DNA from: CAYNFH01 sp964396385
GTDB lineage: Bacteria > Armatimonadota > Chthonomonadetes > Chthonomonadales > CAJBBX01
NCBI GenBank assembly: GCA_964396385.1
Contig: CAYNFH010000015.1
Location: forward strand, 1-54,109
Direction of reading: 5' to 3'
DNA: 54,109 nt
The notes below the pieces were generated by a model. It was not told where the DNA came from, made no database searches, and worked only from the letters and a program-made list of their open reading frames with translations. Both the position numbers and the translations under genes were made by a program. Shown here piece by piece: positions 34,153 to 41,311 of the stretch. The stretch's first letter is position 1; each line of letters opens with the position of its first letter.

Positions 34153-34179
34153 GAGGAGGTGAGGCGGGCGATAAATACA
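34153..34179 (-). promoter_or_regulatory. ECF-type promoter motif, subtilisin gene
   Basis: Minus strand: TGTATTT (34179-34173), 17 nt, CTC (34155-34153) within CCTCCTC, then ATGGATC. It implies a leader of about 110 nt before ATG 34034. Confidence 0.65.
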
Positions 34180-34222
34180 CCCAATATCGAGGAATTTCCT
34201 CTGCAGCCTGGAAAACGCGATG

Positions 34223-34984
34223 TCAGACTCGGATTCCGAGAAATCGGAGCAGATCGGGAAGGTCTCTGCCCGTGCCGTCGGGGGCTGCGCCAAGCTCTTC
34301 GGCGGGAGCGCCCATCCGGTTGACCCAGAAGGTGGGATAGCCGAAGGACTTCGCCCCAGCCGCGTCCCAACCGGCGAACGCCACAAAGAGGATCTGGCGT
34401 TTGGCCAGCCGGAAGGCGTCGACGCCCAACTGGTAGGCGCGCGGATCCGGCTTATAGGTGCGCGCCCGGTCCGTGCTGAGGACGTGGTCGAACAATCCCC
34501 GGAGGCCGGAGCCCTCGATGCCGGCGGCGAGCATCCGCGGGGTAGCGTTGGAGAGGAAGGCCAGCCGAAGGCCGGCTTCGTGGAGCGCGCGCAGAGCCGG
34601 CAGTACGTCCGGGTAGGCCCTCAGCTCCTGGTACGCCTGCATGAGCCTCGCCCGCCTGTCCGGTGTGAGATCAAGCTTGAGCGATCGAGCCGCGAACGCC
34701 AGCGCCTCGTCCGTTACCTGCTCGAAATCGGCGTATCGACGCGACAGGGCGCGCAGCCAGGTGTACTCGAACTGCCGCGTGCGCCACAACGCGCTAAGCT
34801 CCGCTCCCCGCCCGGGAAAGAGCTGCTCCGCGAGCGCGAATACGGGACGTGGGTCGAAGATGGGGAACGCGTCGAACGCAAGGGCCCGGATGACGCGCTC
34901 CGTAGGCTGAGGCTCCGGCTCAAAGCGGCCGACGGCAAATCCCGCCGTTACGCCTTGGACAAACTCCCGGCGATTGAGAATCAT
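34223..34984 (-). CDS. Haloacid-dehalogenase type II-like protein with Tat-like start
   Basis: A 253-residue HAD hydrolase. The N-terminus NRREFVQGVTAGFAVG looks like a twin-arginine signal, unusual for this cytoplasmic family. Motif I is LAFDAFPIFDPR. The normal form is FDAYGTLFD, so one residue is missing and the Thr after the nucleophilic Asp is changed. Motif II is LAFLSNATPRML, the Lys motif is YKPDPRAYQLG, and motif III is VAFAGWDAAGAKSFG. Overall length and the cap region (FEYTWLRALSRRYADF) match L-2-haloacid dehalogenases. Activity is uncertain because of motif I. The start overlaps the GH16 remnant's stop (ATGA). Confidence 0.83.
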   Translation of the reverse strand: MILNRREFVQGVTAGFAVGRFEPEPQPTERVIRALAFDAFPIFDPRPVFALAEQLFPGRGAELSALWRTRQFEYTWLRALSRRYADFEQVTDEALAFAARSLKLDLTPDRRARLMQAYQELRAYPDVLPALRALHEAGLRLAFLSNATPRMLAAGIEGSGLRGLFDHVLSTDRARTYKPDPRAYQLGVDAFRLAKRQILFVAFAGWDAAGAKSFGYPTFWVNRMGAPAEELGAAPDGTGRDLPDLLRFLGIRV

Positions 34985-35259
34985 GGGCGGCTCCCTGAAG
35001 AGTTCGGTTGCTTACCGTACGGGGAGCCGCCGCCGCTGTGATCCGGACGCTGGGGTTCAGAACGCTTCCAGGCGCGGATGTAGTCTATGTCGTACGTGGA
35101 CGGCAGGTCCTGGTCCCGGGGAAGGCCGAACCAATCGCCCATGGTCTCACTGTCGAGCTTGAGGGTGAGCGGCTGGTGCCAGTGGGTGTTAGGGTCGCAT
35201 TCCCGCCATTTCGGACGTGCTCTATTCCTGTTCAGCCAATCGCGAAAGGCGCCACTCAA
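34981..35259 (-). pseudogene. C-terminal fragment of a GH16-type glycoside hydrolase
   Basis: Residues from ECDPNTHWHQPLTLKLDS through DWFGLPRDQDLPSTYDIDYI and RAWKR match the final strands of family-16 (laminarinase-like) enzymes. The normal ~200 preceding residues with the E-x-D-x-x-E active site are absent. The recognisable part begins near 35202. The frame upstream of that overlaps the 3' end of the PIN toxin gene. The tail (PDHSGGGSPYGKQPNSSGSR) is not GH16-like. The gene was probably truncated when the toxin-antitoxin segment arrived. The stop is coupled to the dehalogenase start. Confidence 0.65.
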
Positions 35260-35683
35260 GTGCCTGCTGTGCCGTCATGGCGCGACAGTGTGTATCGGGA
35301 GGACTGATCAGCGGATTCCCGATGAAGTGGGTTCGGTCGTGCGTCACCAGTACGTCCACCAGGCACTCCTCTGCCGCAGCCAGTATCCGGGCATCATTCC
35401 GATAGCCCGTCAGGCCGACACAGTATTCAATCGTTTGGTCGGACGGAGGAAGGGTCGTGGCGAAGTTCGCCTCGTGGATCGTAACTGCGAAGAGAGCCAC
35501 TACGGTGGAAGAGTATCGCCTGAGGATCGCGTCGCACTCGCGCAGCACGTCCGGGCTGATACGCATGTCGACTGCCTGCGCTTCACCCAGTCCAAAGAGC
35601 TCGTAGTAGGGTGAGTCATCGACCGCGAACATCACATCGATCAAGGCGCTGCTATCCCAAAATAGGCGCGGCCTATCCGCCAT
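35222..35683 (-). CDS. PIN-domain toxin (VapC-like)
   Basis: A 153-residue protein from ATG 35683 (GGGAG 5-9 nt upstream), overlapping the antitoxin stop by 11 nt. PIN features are FWDSSALIDVMF (first Asp), a central acidic residue in ISPDVLRECDAI, and DARILAAAEECLVDVLVTHD (C-terminal acidic pair). PIN toxins are Mg-dependent RNases that inhibit translation by cutting RNA. The gene forms a typical antitoxin-toxin pair with the AbrB gene and ends inside the GH16 remnant. Confidence 0.85.
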   Translation of the reverse strand: MADRPRLFWDSSALIDVMFAVDDSPYYELFGLGEAQAVDMRISPDVLRECDAILRRYSSTVVALFAVTIHEANFATTLPPSDQTIEYCVGLTGYRNDARILAAAEECLVDVLVTHDRTHFIGNPLISPPDTHCRAMTAQQALEWRLSRLAEQE

Positions 35684-35927
35684 CTTTCTCCCGCAGGCGT
35701 CGAAGGTCAGCGAGCATCTCCTCAAGGGTCGCACCTTCCCCGACTAGGGTATCTCTGAGTTCCTTGAGCGCTGAGGCAGCACGGCCGCCGCGTGGGGTGA
35801 GGACTAGCACTCCACCTTCTACGATGCGCAGGCTATACTGTTGCCCGTCCTCTATGCCGAGCCTATCTCGTACAGACTTAGGAATCGTGATCTGTCCACG
35901 CCTAGCAACCTCTACAGTAGGTCCCAT
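35673..35927 (-). CDS. AbrB/SpoVT-type antitoxin
   Basis: An 84-residue DNA-binding protein. The swapped-hairpin AbrB fold is clear at residues 4-47 (VEVARRGQITIPKSVRDRLG, then QQYSLRIVEGGVLVLTP). A helical tail (LVGEGATLEEMLADLRRLRE) probably binds the PIN toxin. ATG 35927 is preceded by GGAGAAG. Antitoxins of this type usually repress their own operon by binding an operator at the start. Confidence 0.88.
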   Translation of the reverse strand: MGPTVEVARRGQITIPKSVRDRLGIEDGQQYSLRIVEGGVLVLTPRGGRAASALKELRDTLVGEGATLEEMLADLRRLREKDGG

Positions 35928-35965
35928 CCACTTCTCCGAAATCTGATTTCCGCCGACGGAATTCC

Positions 35966-36220
35966 GTGCGGGTGATACATTATATTACGCCGTACGCGAA
36001 CGCCTTCGGCCCGATGTTGTGGGATAGCTTTGCGGTGCGGATCCGCGCAAGGCACAATGCCCTTGCGGATCCCTGGATGGACTATCTCTTTCTATCTCGC
36101 CCGGAGCTGGAGGAGCTGGCCGAAAGCGGGGGCTGGCGCGTGAAGCCGATGATCGGGGACGGCCCGATATGCGCGGCGGTACTGGCGCAGGTGTTCGGGT
36201 GTTTCGGATTCCGGTCCTGA
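35966..36220 (+). pseudogene. C-terminal fragment of a SAM-methyltransferase-like protein
   Basis: An 84-residue frame. VRIRARHNALADPWMDYLFL, SRPELEELAESGGWRVKPMI and GDGPICAAVLAQ resemble the end of class I methyltransferases acting on small molecules. The SAM-binding half is missing. It lies on the other flank of the toxin-antitoxin pair from the GH16 fragment. The final residues (VFGCFGFRS) come from an octamer array, and the stop lies inside that array. Moderate to low certainty on family. Confidence 0.45.
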
Positions 36221-36248
36221 ACACCTGAACACCTGAACACCTGAACAC
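36191..36248. repeat. Inverted octamer arrays (GTGTTCGG x2 / CTGAACAC x4)
   Basis: GTGTTCGG and GTGTTTCG (36191-36206) face four exact copies of CTGAACAC (36217-36248), which is near their reverse complement. The stop codon of the methyltransferase fragment (36218-36220) is inside the first CTGAACAC unit. Downstream to 36339 I see nothing that codes. Confidence 0.85.
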
Positions 36249-36339
36249 CCGGCCCTACGCCCTCACCATCATCGCCGGGGCTTGGCTCCGGAGTCGCTTG
36301 AGCGCGCGCAGCTCTATCTGCCGCACGCGCCCGCGCCGG

Positions 36340-36978
36340 TTACCGGCGCAGGTACTCCATGAACCAGTCCCTCGCCAGACGCGCAACGGTTTCCAGCGCC
36401 CCCGGCTCCTCGAACAGGTGAGTCGCTCCAGGCACGATCTCGAGCCGCTTGACGCCCGAGATCTCCTGGTACGCCCGCCGGTTCAGCGCCAGCACCTGGG
36501 TGTCCTCGCCGCCGACGATGAGCAGCGTGGGCGACGTGACGCGCGAAAGGTACGGGGCCGCCAGCTCCGGTCGGCCTCCCCGGCTAACCACCGCGCGGAT
36601 GATGCTGCCGGCGAAAGCAGCGGACGTGAGCGCCGCCGCCGCGCCCGTGCTCGCCCCGAAGTAACCGACCGGGAGCCGCCCCGCGTCGCGGTCCCGATGC
36701 ACCCACGTCGTTGCCTTTACTAGACGCGTCGCGAGCAGGTCGATGTCGAAGCGGTAGTCGTAGCCGGGCTCCTCGTCCGGGGTCAGGAGGTCAAAGAGGA
36801 GGGTGGCGAACCCGGCCTCCTGGAGCAAGGCGGCAACGAAACGGTTGCGGGGGCTGTGCCGGCTGCTGCCGCTGCCGTGCGCGAAGAGCACCACGCCGCG
36901 CGTGGAATAGGGGACGGTGAGCGCCCCCTCCAGCAGCGCCTGTCCGGACGGGATCCGGACCTCTCTCTGTACGCGCAT
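36340..36978 (-). CDS. Alpha/beta hydrolase (dienelactone-hydrolase-like)
   Basis: A 212-residue cytoplasmic hydrolase. The oxyanion segment is VVLFAHGSGSSRHSPRNR. The nucleophile elbow is GYFGASTGAAAAL (Ser in G-A-S-T-G), the acid is LLIVGGEDTQV, and His is in VPGATHLFEEPGAL. This pattern matches the small 'alpha/beta family hydrolase' group related to dienelactone hydrolases; the substrate is unknown. ATG 36978 follows GGGAGGCAAGGAT. It is followed, divergently in function, by unrelated genes and is probably monocistronic. Confidence 0.88.
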   Translation of the reverse strand: MRVQREVRIPSGQALLEGALTVPYSTRGVVLFAHGSGSSRHSPRNRFVAALLQEAGFATLLFDLLTPDEEPGYDYRFDIDLLATRLVKATTWVHRDRDAGRLPVGYFGASTGAAAALTSAAFAGSIIRAVVSRGGRPELAAPYLSRVTSPTLLIVGGEDTQVLALNRRAYQEISGVKRLEIVPGATHLFEEPGALETVARLARDWFMEYLRR

Positions 36979-37062
36979 ATCCTTGCCTCCCGCGTTTTAC
37001 GCACCCACCTCCATTCTAGCGGTCAATCGCGCTTAGAACAAGGACCGATTACGCATCGTGTG

Positions 37063-39141
37063 CTAAGGAGTGTCCTCCACTACGAAGGTGACCTGCCCGC
37101 CGCCCTGCTTCCAGTAAGTGTCGAGAAGCGATTCCAGCTCCTTGCGACGGGTGGTGAACAGCTCGCGGCTTACGGTCAGCGTTTGGGCCGCGCCGTCCAG
37201 CATGGTGAGGTCCGGCTTTACCAGGAAGTCCAGGCGAGCCGCGTCCTGGGCGCCGCTGCCGTTGTTCAGGGACTCGCCGGCCTTGCGGCCGTCCGGAGAA
37301 GCGCCCGTCCACCGGCCCATGAGCGTATCCCCCTCATCGTCGGGGATGGCCGCGAGGTACGAGGTCAGCCCCACTGCCTCGGCCTGACGGCGGGCCGTCT
37401 TGCAGACGTGCTCGTCTACCGTCGCCAGCATCCGGCCGGCCACCTCGTGCGTGCCGTACTTGGGCGCGGCGAGCAGCAGCTCGCGCAGCTCCTCATGACC
37501 CTCGAAGTCGGCGTCCAGCGCGGCCAGAAGATCCTCCGGCGATACACGCCGCTGGTCGTAAACGAGCAGCTTGATGGCGGTAAGGCTGTCCGCCACGCTG
37601 GCGTTGCCAAACGTCTCGAGCGTGCCGGTCAGGATCTGCGCGCCGCCGGCGAGCAGCGGTCTGTTCCGCTCCAGGCACTCGTCGTACAGCACGCTCAGAT
37701 AGAGGAACGCGGCGTGCTCGCCCGCCGCACGGTACGTCAGAGCCTGCTGGCGCGCCAGGAGCGCCACGAAGTGGTCCACCTGCCAGCAGAACGATTCCCA
37801 CAGCTTCTCGAACGTGGGGAACTCCTTCAGGCTGCCCAGCGGCAGGCCCACTATCTTGCCGGCCACCGGGTCTCTTCCGTTCCGGAGAGTGACCTCCAGC
37901 GCCTTGAGCAGGTTGATAGCGCCACAGGGGCTCGCGATGCTCCGGTGCTCGATGGCATACTCACCACCTCCAAAGACGATGTACTGCTCCGCCTCCCGGC
38001 GCCCCACCTTGAAGCCACTCACCAGCGCCGGCACGTTCGCCGTGTCGTTGCACAGAGTAATGGCGCCGCCTTCGCCTATTACGTCCAGCGCCTTGCGCAG
38101 GAGCGCGCCGTTCATCCCGTTGTAGCAGCGCAAGGCGAGCCGGGGCCCACCCTCCGGCGCTCCCCGCATCGACTCGATGGCCAGCAGGGCGAACCGGTCC
38201 GCGGTATCCTCGATCGTTCTGCCGAGGCCGCCCACCGTTATCCACTGCCGCGACACGCCACGCTCCGCCATGAGCTGCCATAGCGACCGGAGCAGGCGCA
38301 CCGCCTCGTCCGGAGTAAGGATGAGGGCATCAAGGTCGTGCGCCAGGAACCCGCAGAGGTAGACGTCCATCCGGCCGTACGTCCGGATGTCCCCCACAAG
38401 GGTGTACAGCCAGAAGAGCTGGAGGGCCTCCCGGAAGGAGGCGGGAGCGGCCGTCCGGAGGCGGTCCAGGATCTCCGCCATCCTGCGCAGCTCTCGGCTT
38501 CGGTCAGGGTCCGCGGTAGCGCGGGCCTGCGCGTCCGCCTGCCGGGTGTAGAAGTGGCATGCGTCGGAGAGGGTGTCCAGCGCCATCCGCATGCCGTTGT
38601 ACAGGGAGAGGTCGCCGGCGCTTCCCGCGGCCCGCCGGCGATAGCTGTCCACGTCTTCCCGCAGGCCCGGGACGCCTCGGTGAAGGAGCTTGCCGAAGTC
38701 CGGGCAGCCGCCCGCGATGCGGTACCGCGGAAAGCCCACGCCCGGCTCGCCGCTCCAGTTGTCGGAGGGCATCAATTGCGCCATGTCCGGGGGGAATGCG
38801 CCGCGGACTCGCGCCGCCGTGCTCTCGGAGCGCCAGAACGTCCCCAGATCTCGAGCGGCATCCCGCTCCGCCCTGCTGAGCGGTGTGGAGGCAAGCTCCT
38901 GCTCGTCGAAGCTGCTGTAGTAGCCGAACGCGGCCGTGCCGCACTCGTCCGGGCTGAGCCCCACCGGTCCGGGCTGCATACGCCCCGCCAGCAGGTCCCC
39001 CTCCTGGATAGGCTGGAAGGCGTCCGGGTAGTACGCGCGCACGCACCACGCTTCGCGGAGGGCCTGCGGGTCGTTGGCCTGCCTCCGATACGTCTCCGTA
39101 AACCTCTGCTCTATGGCGTAGGCGCTGCTCTGTACGCGCAC
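37063..39141 (-). CDS. Pyruvate-formate-lyase-like protein lacking radical residues
   Basis: A 692-residue protein; GTG 39141 has AGGAGAG 5-10 nt upstream, and a longer open frame to 39288 is unlikely. The body matches PFL/glycyl-radical-type barrels (LQLFWLYTLVGDIRTYGRMD, PTFEKLWESFCWQVDHFVAL, DGRKAGESLNNGSGAQD). At the position of the catalytic Cys (normally G-C-x-E) it has GGGEYAIEHRS, with Gly about 392. The chain stops at LLDTYWKQGGGQVTFVVEDT. Family members normally continue ~35 residues further to the glycyl-radical loop R-V-x-G-Y. It is therefore either a pseudoenzyme using another chemistry or an inactivated gene. No activating-enzyme gene is nearby. Confidence 0.8.
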   Translation of the reverse strand: MRVQSSAYAIEQRFTETYRRQANDPQALREAWCVRAYYPDAFQPIQEGDLLAGRMQPGPVGLSPDECGTAAFGYYSSFDEQELASTPLSRAERDAARDLGTFWRSESTAARVRGAFPPDMAQLMPSDNWSGEPGVGFPRYRIAGGCPDFGKLLHRGVPGLREDVDSYRRRAAGSAGDLSLYNGMRMALDTLSDACHFYTRQADAQARATADPDRSRELRRMAEILDRLRTAAPASFREALQLFWLYTLVGDIRTYGRMDVYLCGFLAHDLDALILTPDEAVRLLRSLWQLMAERGVSRQWITVGGLGRTIEDTADRFALLAIESMRGAPEGGPRLALRCYNGMNGALLRKALDVIGEGGAITLCNDTANVPALVSGFKVGRREAEQYIVFGGGEYAIEHRSIASPCGAINLLKALEVTLRNGRDPVAGKIVGLPLGSLKEFPTFEKLWESFCWQVDHFVALLARQQALTYRAAGEHAAFLYLSVLYDECLERNRPLLAGGAQILTGTLETFGNASVADSLTAIKLLVYDQRRVSPEDLLAALDADFEGHEELRELLLAAPKYGTHEVAGRMLATVDEHVCKTARRQAEAVGLTSYLAAIPDDEGDTLMGRWTGASPDGRKAGESLNNGSGAQDAARLDFLVKPDLTMLDGAAQTLTVSRELFTTRRKELESLLDTYWKQGGGQVTFVVEDTP

Positions 39142-39263
39142 TTCTCTCTCCTGCCGGTCTGGGGTATGTGACCCTCGTTCGCAAGTCTCCCGCACGTTCC
39201 CTGCCTCGTACCCAGATTGGCCGGGCGGCGGATTCCGGGATAGAATGGAACGGGAGGGCACAG

Positions 39264-39575
39264 ATGGAGGGAGGCACGGACGCACCACTCAAGCCAGTCT
39301 CCGGTGCGCGGCTGGCGGTGGGCATCATCCTGGCGCTGCTGTTCGCGGCCGTGCCGGTGGTCGTGATGCTGCGTTACGGCTACGCCGCCGGGCTCATCGC
39401 GGCCGCTGCCGTCGCCGCTCTGTGGGTGGAGCTCGCGCCCGTCCCATATGGGAGCGGTGGCACCATTCTGACGACCCTATTCTCCACGCTCGTCATTGTG
39501 AGCGCCAGCGGTGTGGGCATCCTCTCCCTGATGGCGCTCTTCGCCCGCATGATGATCGGCCTGATGCAGCGGTAG
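39264..39575 (+). CDS. Small 3-TM protein
   Basis: A 103-residue protein; ATG 39264 has GGGAGG 6-7 nt upstream. Hydrophobic segments: LAVGIILALLFAAVPVVVML, AAGLIAAAAVAALWVELAPV and LFSTLVIVSASGVGILSLMA. It ends RMMIGLMQR. No family recognised. It lies 16 nt before dapF and is probably cotranscribed with it. Confidence 0.65.
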   Translation: MEGGTDAPLKPVSGARLAVGIILALLFAAVPVVVMLRYGYAAGLIAAAAVAALWVELAPVPYGSGGTILTTLFSTLVIVSASGVGILSLMALFARMMIGLMQR

Positions 39576-39591
39576 CGCGGCGGGTGACAAG

Positions 39592-40518
39592 ATGACCAGG
39601 ACTCCGGATTCATCCCTCATCCCTCATCCCTCATCCCTTGCATTCACCAAGATGCAGGGCGTGGGCAACGACTTTGTAATGGTCGACGGCCGCGCCTACC
39701 GCGGATTGGACTGGCCCCGTCTGGCGGTAGAGATGTGCCACCGCAAGCTCGGCGTGGGTGCGGACGGCCTCCTGGTGGTGGAGGAGTCCACCGAAGCGGA
39801 GGCCTCCATGCGCATGTTCAATCCGGACGGCACGGAGGACGTCTGCGGCAACGGCCTCCGGTGCGTCGCCCGCTTTGTGGCTGAACGTGGATGGGGGGAG
39901 GGAGAGAAGGGGAGTCTTCTGCTTCCGGCCTCACGACTCACGACTCACGACTCACGACTCTCCATTTCCACGCTTGCCGGCGTGCGGCGGGCAACGGTGC
40001 ATCCGGACGGAACAGTGACGGTGGACATGGGGCCGCCTCGGTTTGCACCGGAGGAGATACCGATAGTGGCTCCGGGCCCCCGGGTGGTGGATTACCCGAT
40101 AGGCGTAGCGGGCGAGGTACTGACGGTCACGGCTCTCTCCACTGGCACCACGCACACGGTCCTCCTGGTGGACGCGCTCCCGGAGGACGACCGCTTCTTC
40201 CGGTTGAGCCCTTTGATAGAGCATCATCCGCTCTTCCCGGAACGGACCAGCATCATGTGGACGCAGGTGACGGGTCCAGACGCGCTCAGGCTGCGGATCT
40301 GGGAGCGCGGGGCGGGCGAGACGTGGGGATGCGGGACCGGAGCGTGCGCGGCGGCGGTGGCCGCAATCCTTCACGGCCTGGTCCGGAGCTCGGTCACCGT
40401 CACCAGCAGAGGGGGAGAGCTCCGCGTGGAGTGGCGCGAAGGGGAGACCATCCTGCAGACCGGCCCGGCGGAGTACGTCTACGAGGGGACTTACCCGCTA
40501 AGAGGCTCGTCCCCTTAG
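39592..40518 (+). CDS. dapF: Diaminopimelate epimerase with repeat-derived insertions
   Basis: A 308-residue enzyme, longer than the usual ~275. DapF interconverts LL- and meso-diaminopimelate for lysine and peptidoglycan. The two catalytic Cys lie in DVCGNGLRC (Cys85) and WGCGTGACAAA. The substrate loop is GVGNDFVMVDG. Two oddities exist. The N-terminal ~17 residues (SSLIPHPSSL) are encoded by CATCCCT repeats (39611-39638). About 20 extra residues between RFVAERG and TLAGV (including SRLTTHDSRLS) are encoded by TCACGAC repeats (39931-39960). Both keep frame. The insert is on the outer connection between the two catalytic halves of the first domain, so function is probably retained. Confidence 0.9.
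   Translation: MTRTPDSSLIPHPSSLAFTKMQGVGNDFVMVDGRAYRGLDWPRLAVEMCHRKLGVGADGLLVVEESTEAEASMRMFNPDGTEDVCGNGLRCVARFVAERGWGEGEKGSLLLPASRLTTHDSRLSISTLAGVRRATVHPDGTVTVDMGPPRFAPEEIPIVAPGPRVVDYPIGVAGEVLTVTALSTGTTHTVLLVDALPEDDRFFRLSPLIEHHPLFPERTSIMWTQVTGPDALRLRIWERGAGETWGCGTGACAAAVAAILHGLVRSSVTVTSRGGELRVEWREGETILQTGPAEYVYEGTYPLRGSSP
39611..39638. repeat. Heptamer array CATCCCT x4 in dapF 5' end
   Basis: Four exact 7-nt units, read in frame at the very start of dapF. Confidence 0.9.
39931..39960. repeat. Heptamer array TCACGAC x4 inside dapF
   Basis: Four exact units plus TC. The same heptamer, in rotation, occurs at 49279-49299 beside the EmrB-type gene. Confidence 0.9.
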
Positions 40519-40597
40519 TGGTCTATCCGGCTTTCGCGGGTTCAACAACTTGAGCTCGTTCACGCCCGTCTGCGGCCCCGTACTGGGGCGGAAGTAG

Positions 40598-41197
40598 TCA
40601 CATCTCACGGCGCCAGTTCAGGGCGGAGATGAGGGTGGCCTGGTCCGCATAATCCAGGTCGCCGCCGGCCGGAAGACCGTGGGCGATGCGGGTGACCTTG
40701 AGGTCCATGGGTCTGAGCTGCCGGGCGAGGTAGAAGGCGGTTGCCTCCCCCTCTACCGTGGGGTTGGTGGCCAGAATGACTTCCGTGGTGTTGTTGCGGG
40801 AGAGGCGCGGGAACAGCTCGCGGATGCGCAGCATGTCCGGCATCACGCCCTCCTGGGGAGAGATCACGCCCTGGAGCACGTGGTAGAGGCCGCGGTACTC
40901 GTTGGTCTTCTCCATGGCGATGAGATCCCGCGGCTCGGCCACCACGCACATGAGGCCGCGGTCCCGGCGCGGGTCCCGGCAGATCTCGCAGAGCTCCTGG
41001 TCCGTGAAGTTGAAGCACTCCTTGCAGAAGCCTACCTTCTCCTTGACCTCCAGGATAGCCTCGGCGAGCCTGGACGCCTCCTCCTTGGGCACTCGGAGCA
41101 GGTAGAAGGCCATCCGCTGGGCGGACTTCGGCCCGATCCCGGGCAGCTTTTCCAGCTCGCCTACCAGTCGGGCGAGGGGCTTGGCGTAGTGAAGCAT
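40598..41197 (-). CDS. recR: Recombination mediator RecR
   Basis: A 199-residue protein of normal length from ATG 41197 (MLHYAKPLARLVGELEKLPG). The helix-hairpin-helix is LPGIGPKSAQRMAFYLLR. The zinc-binding cysteines are in FCKECFNFTDQELCEICRD. The Toprim segment is LMCVVAEPRDLIAMEKTNEY, and the C-terminal Walker-B-like part is VILATNPTVEGEATAFYLA. RecR acts with RecF/RecO in loading RecA at gaps. A GAAAATN/AATTTTC heptamer array touches the start codon, so any upstream extension (six residues) is repeat-derived. Confidence 0.95.
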   Translation of the reverse strand: MLHYAKPLARLVGELEKLPGIGPKSAQRMAFYLLRVPKEEASRLAEAILEVKEKVGFCKECFNFTDQELCEICRDPRRDRGLMCVVAEPRDLIAMEKTNEYRGLYHVLQGVISPQEGVMPDMLRIRELFPRLSRNNTTEVILATNPTVEGEATAFYLARQLRPMDLKVTRIAHGLPAGGDLDYADQATLISALNWRREM

Positions 41198-41199
41198 GA

Positions 41200-41227
41200 A
41201 ATTTTCAATTTTCAATTTTCAGTTTTC
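41200..41227. repeat. Heptamer array AATTTTC x4 next to recR start
   Basis: Three exact AATTTTC units plus AGTTTTC. It is the inverted partner of the GAAAATN array at 41281-41308; together they can fold as a long hairpin upstream of recR. Confidence 0.9.
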
Positions 41228-41280
41228 CATTTGCGGCCTGGATCAACGGAGAACTTGTCAAGAGCGCCGCCTTCCCAATT

Positions 41281-41308
41281 GAAAATGGAAAATTGAAAAT
41301 CGAAAATA
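41281..41308. repeat. Heptamer array GAAAATN x4 at the 3' end of the binding-protein gene
   Basis: Units GAAAATG, GAAAATT, GAAAATC, GAAAATA. It ends 3 nt from the stop codon (41312-41314). Its 20-nt core at 41288-41307 recurs exactly at 42252-42271. Confidence 0.9.
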
Positions 41309-41311
41309 CAG

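Noticed and set aside
39931..39960. CRISPR-like short repeats
   Set aside because: Units are 7 nt with no spacers, so none of the tandem arrays is a CRISPR; no cas gene is present.
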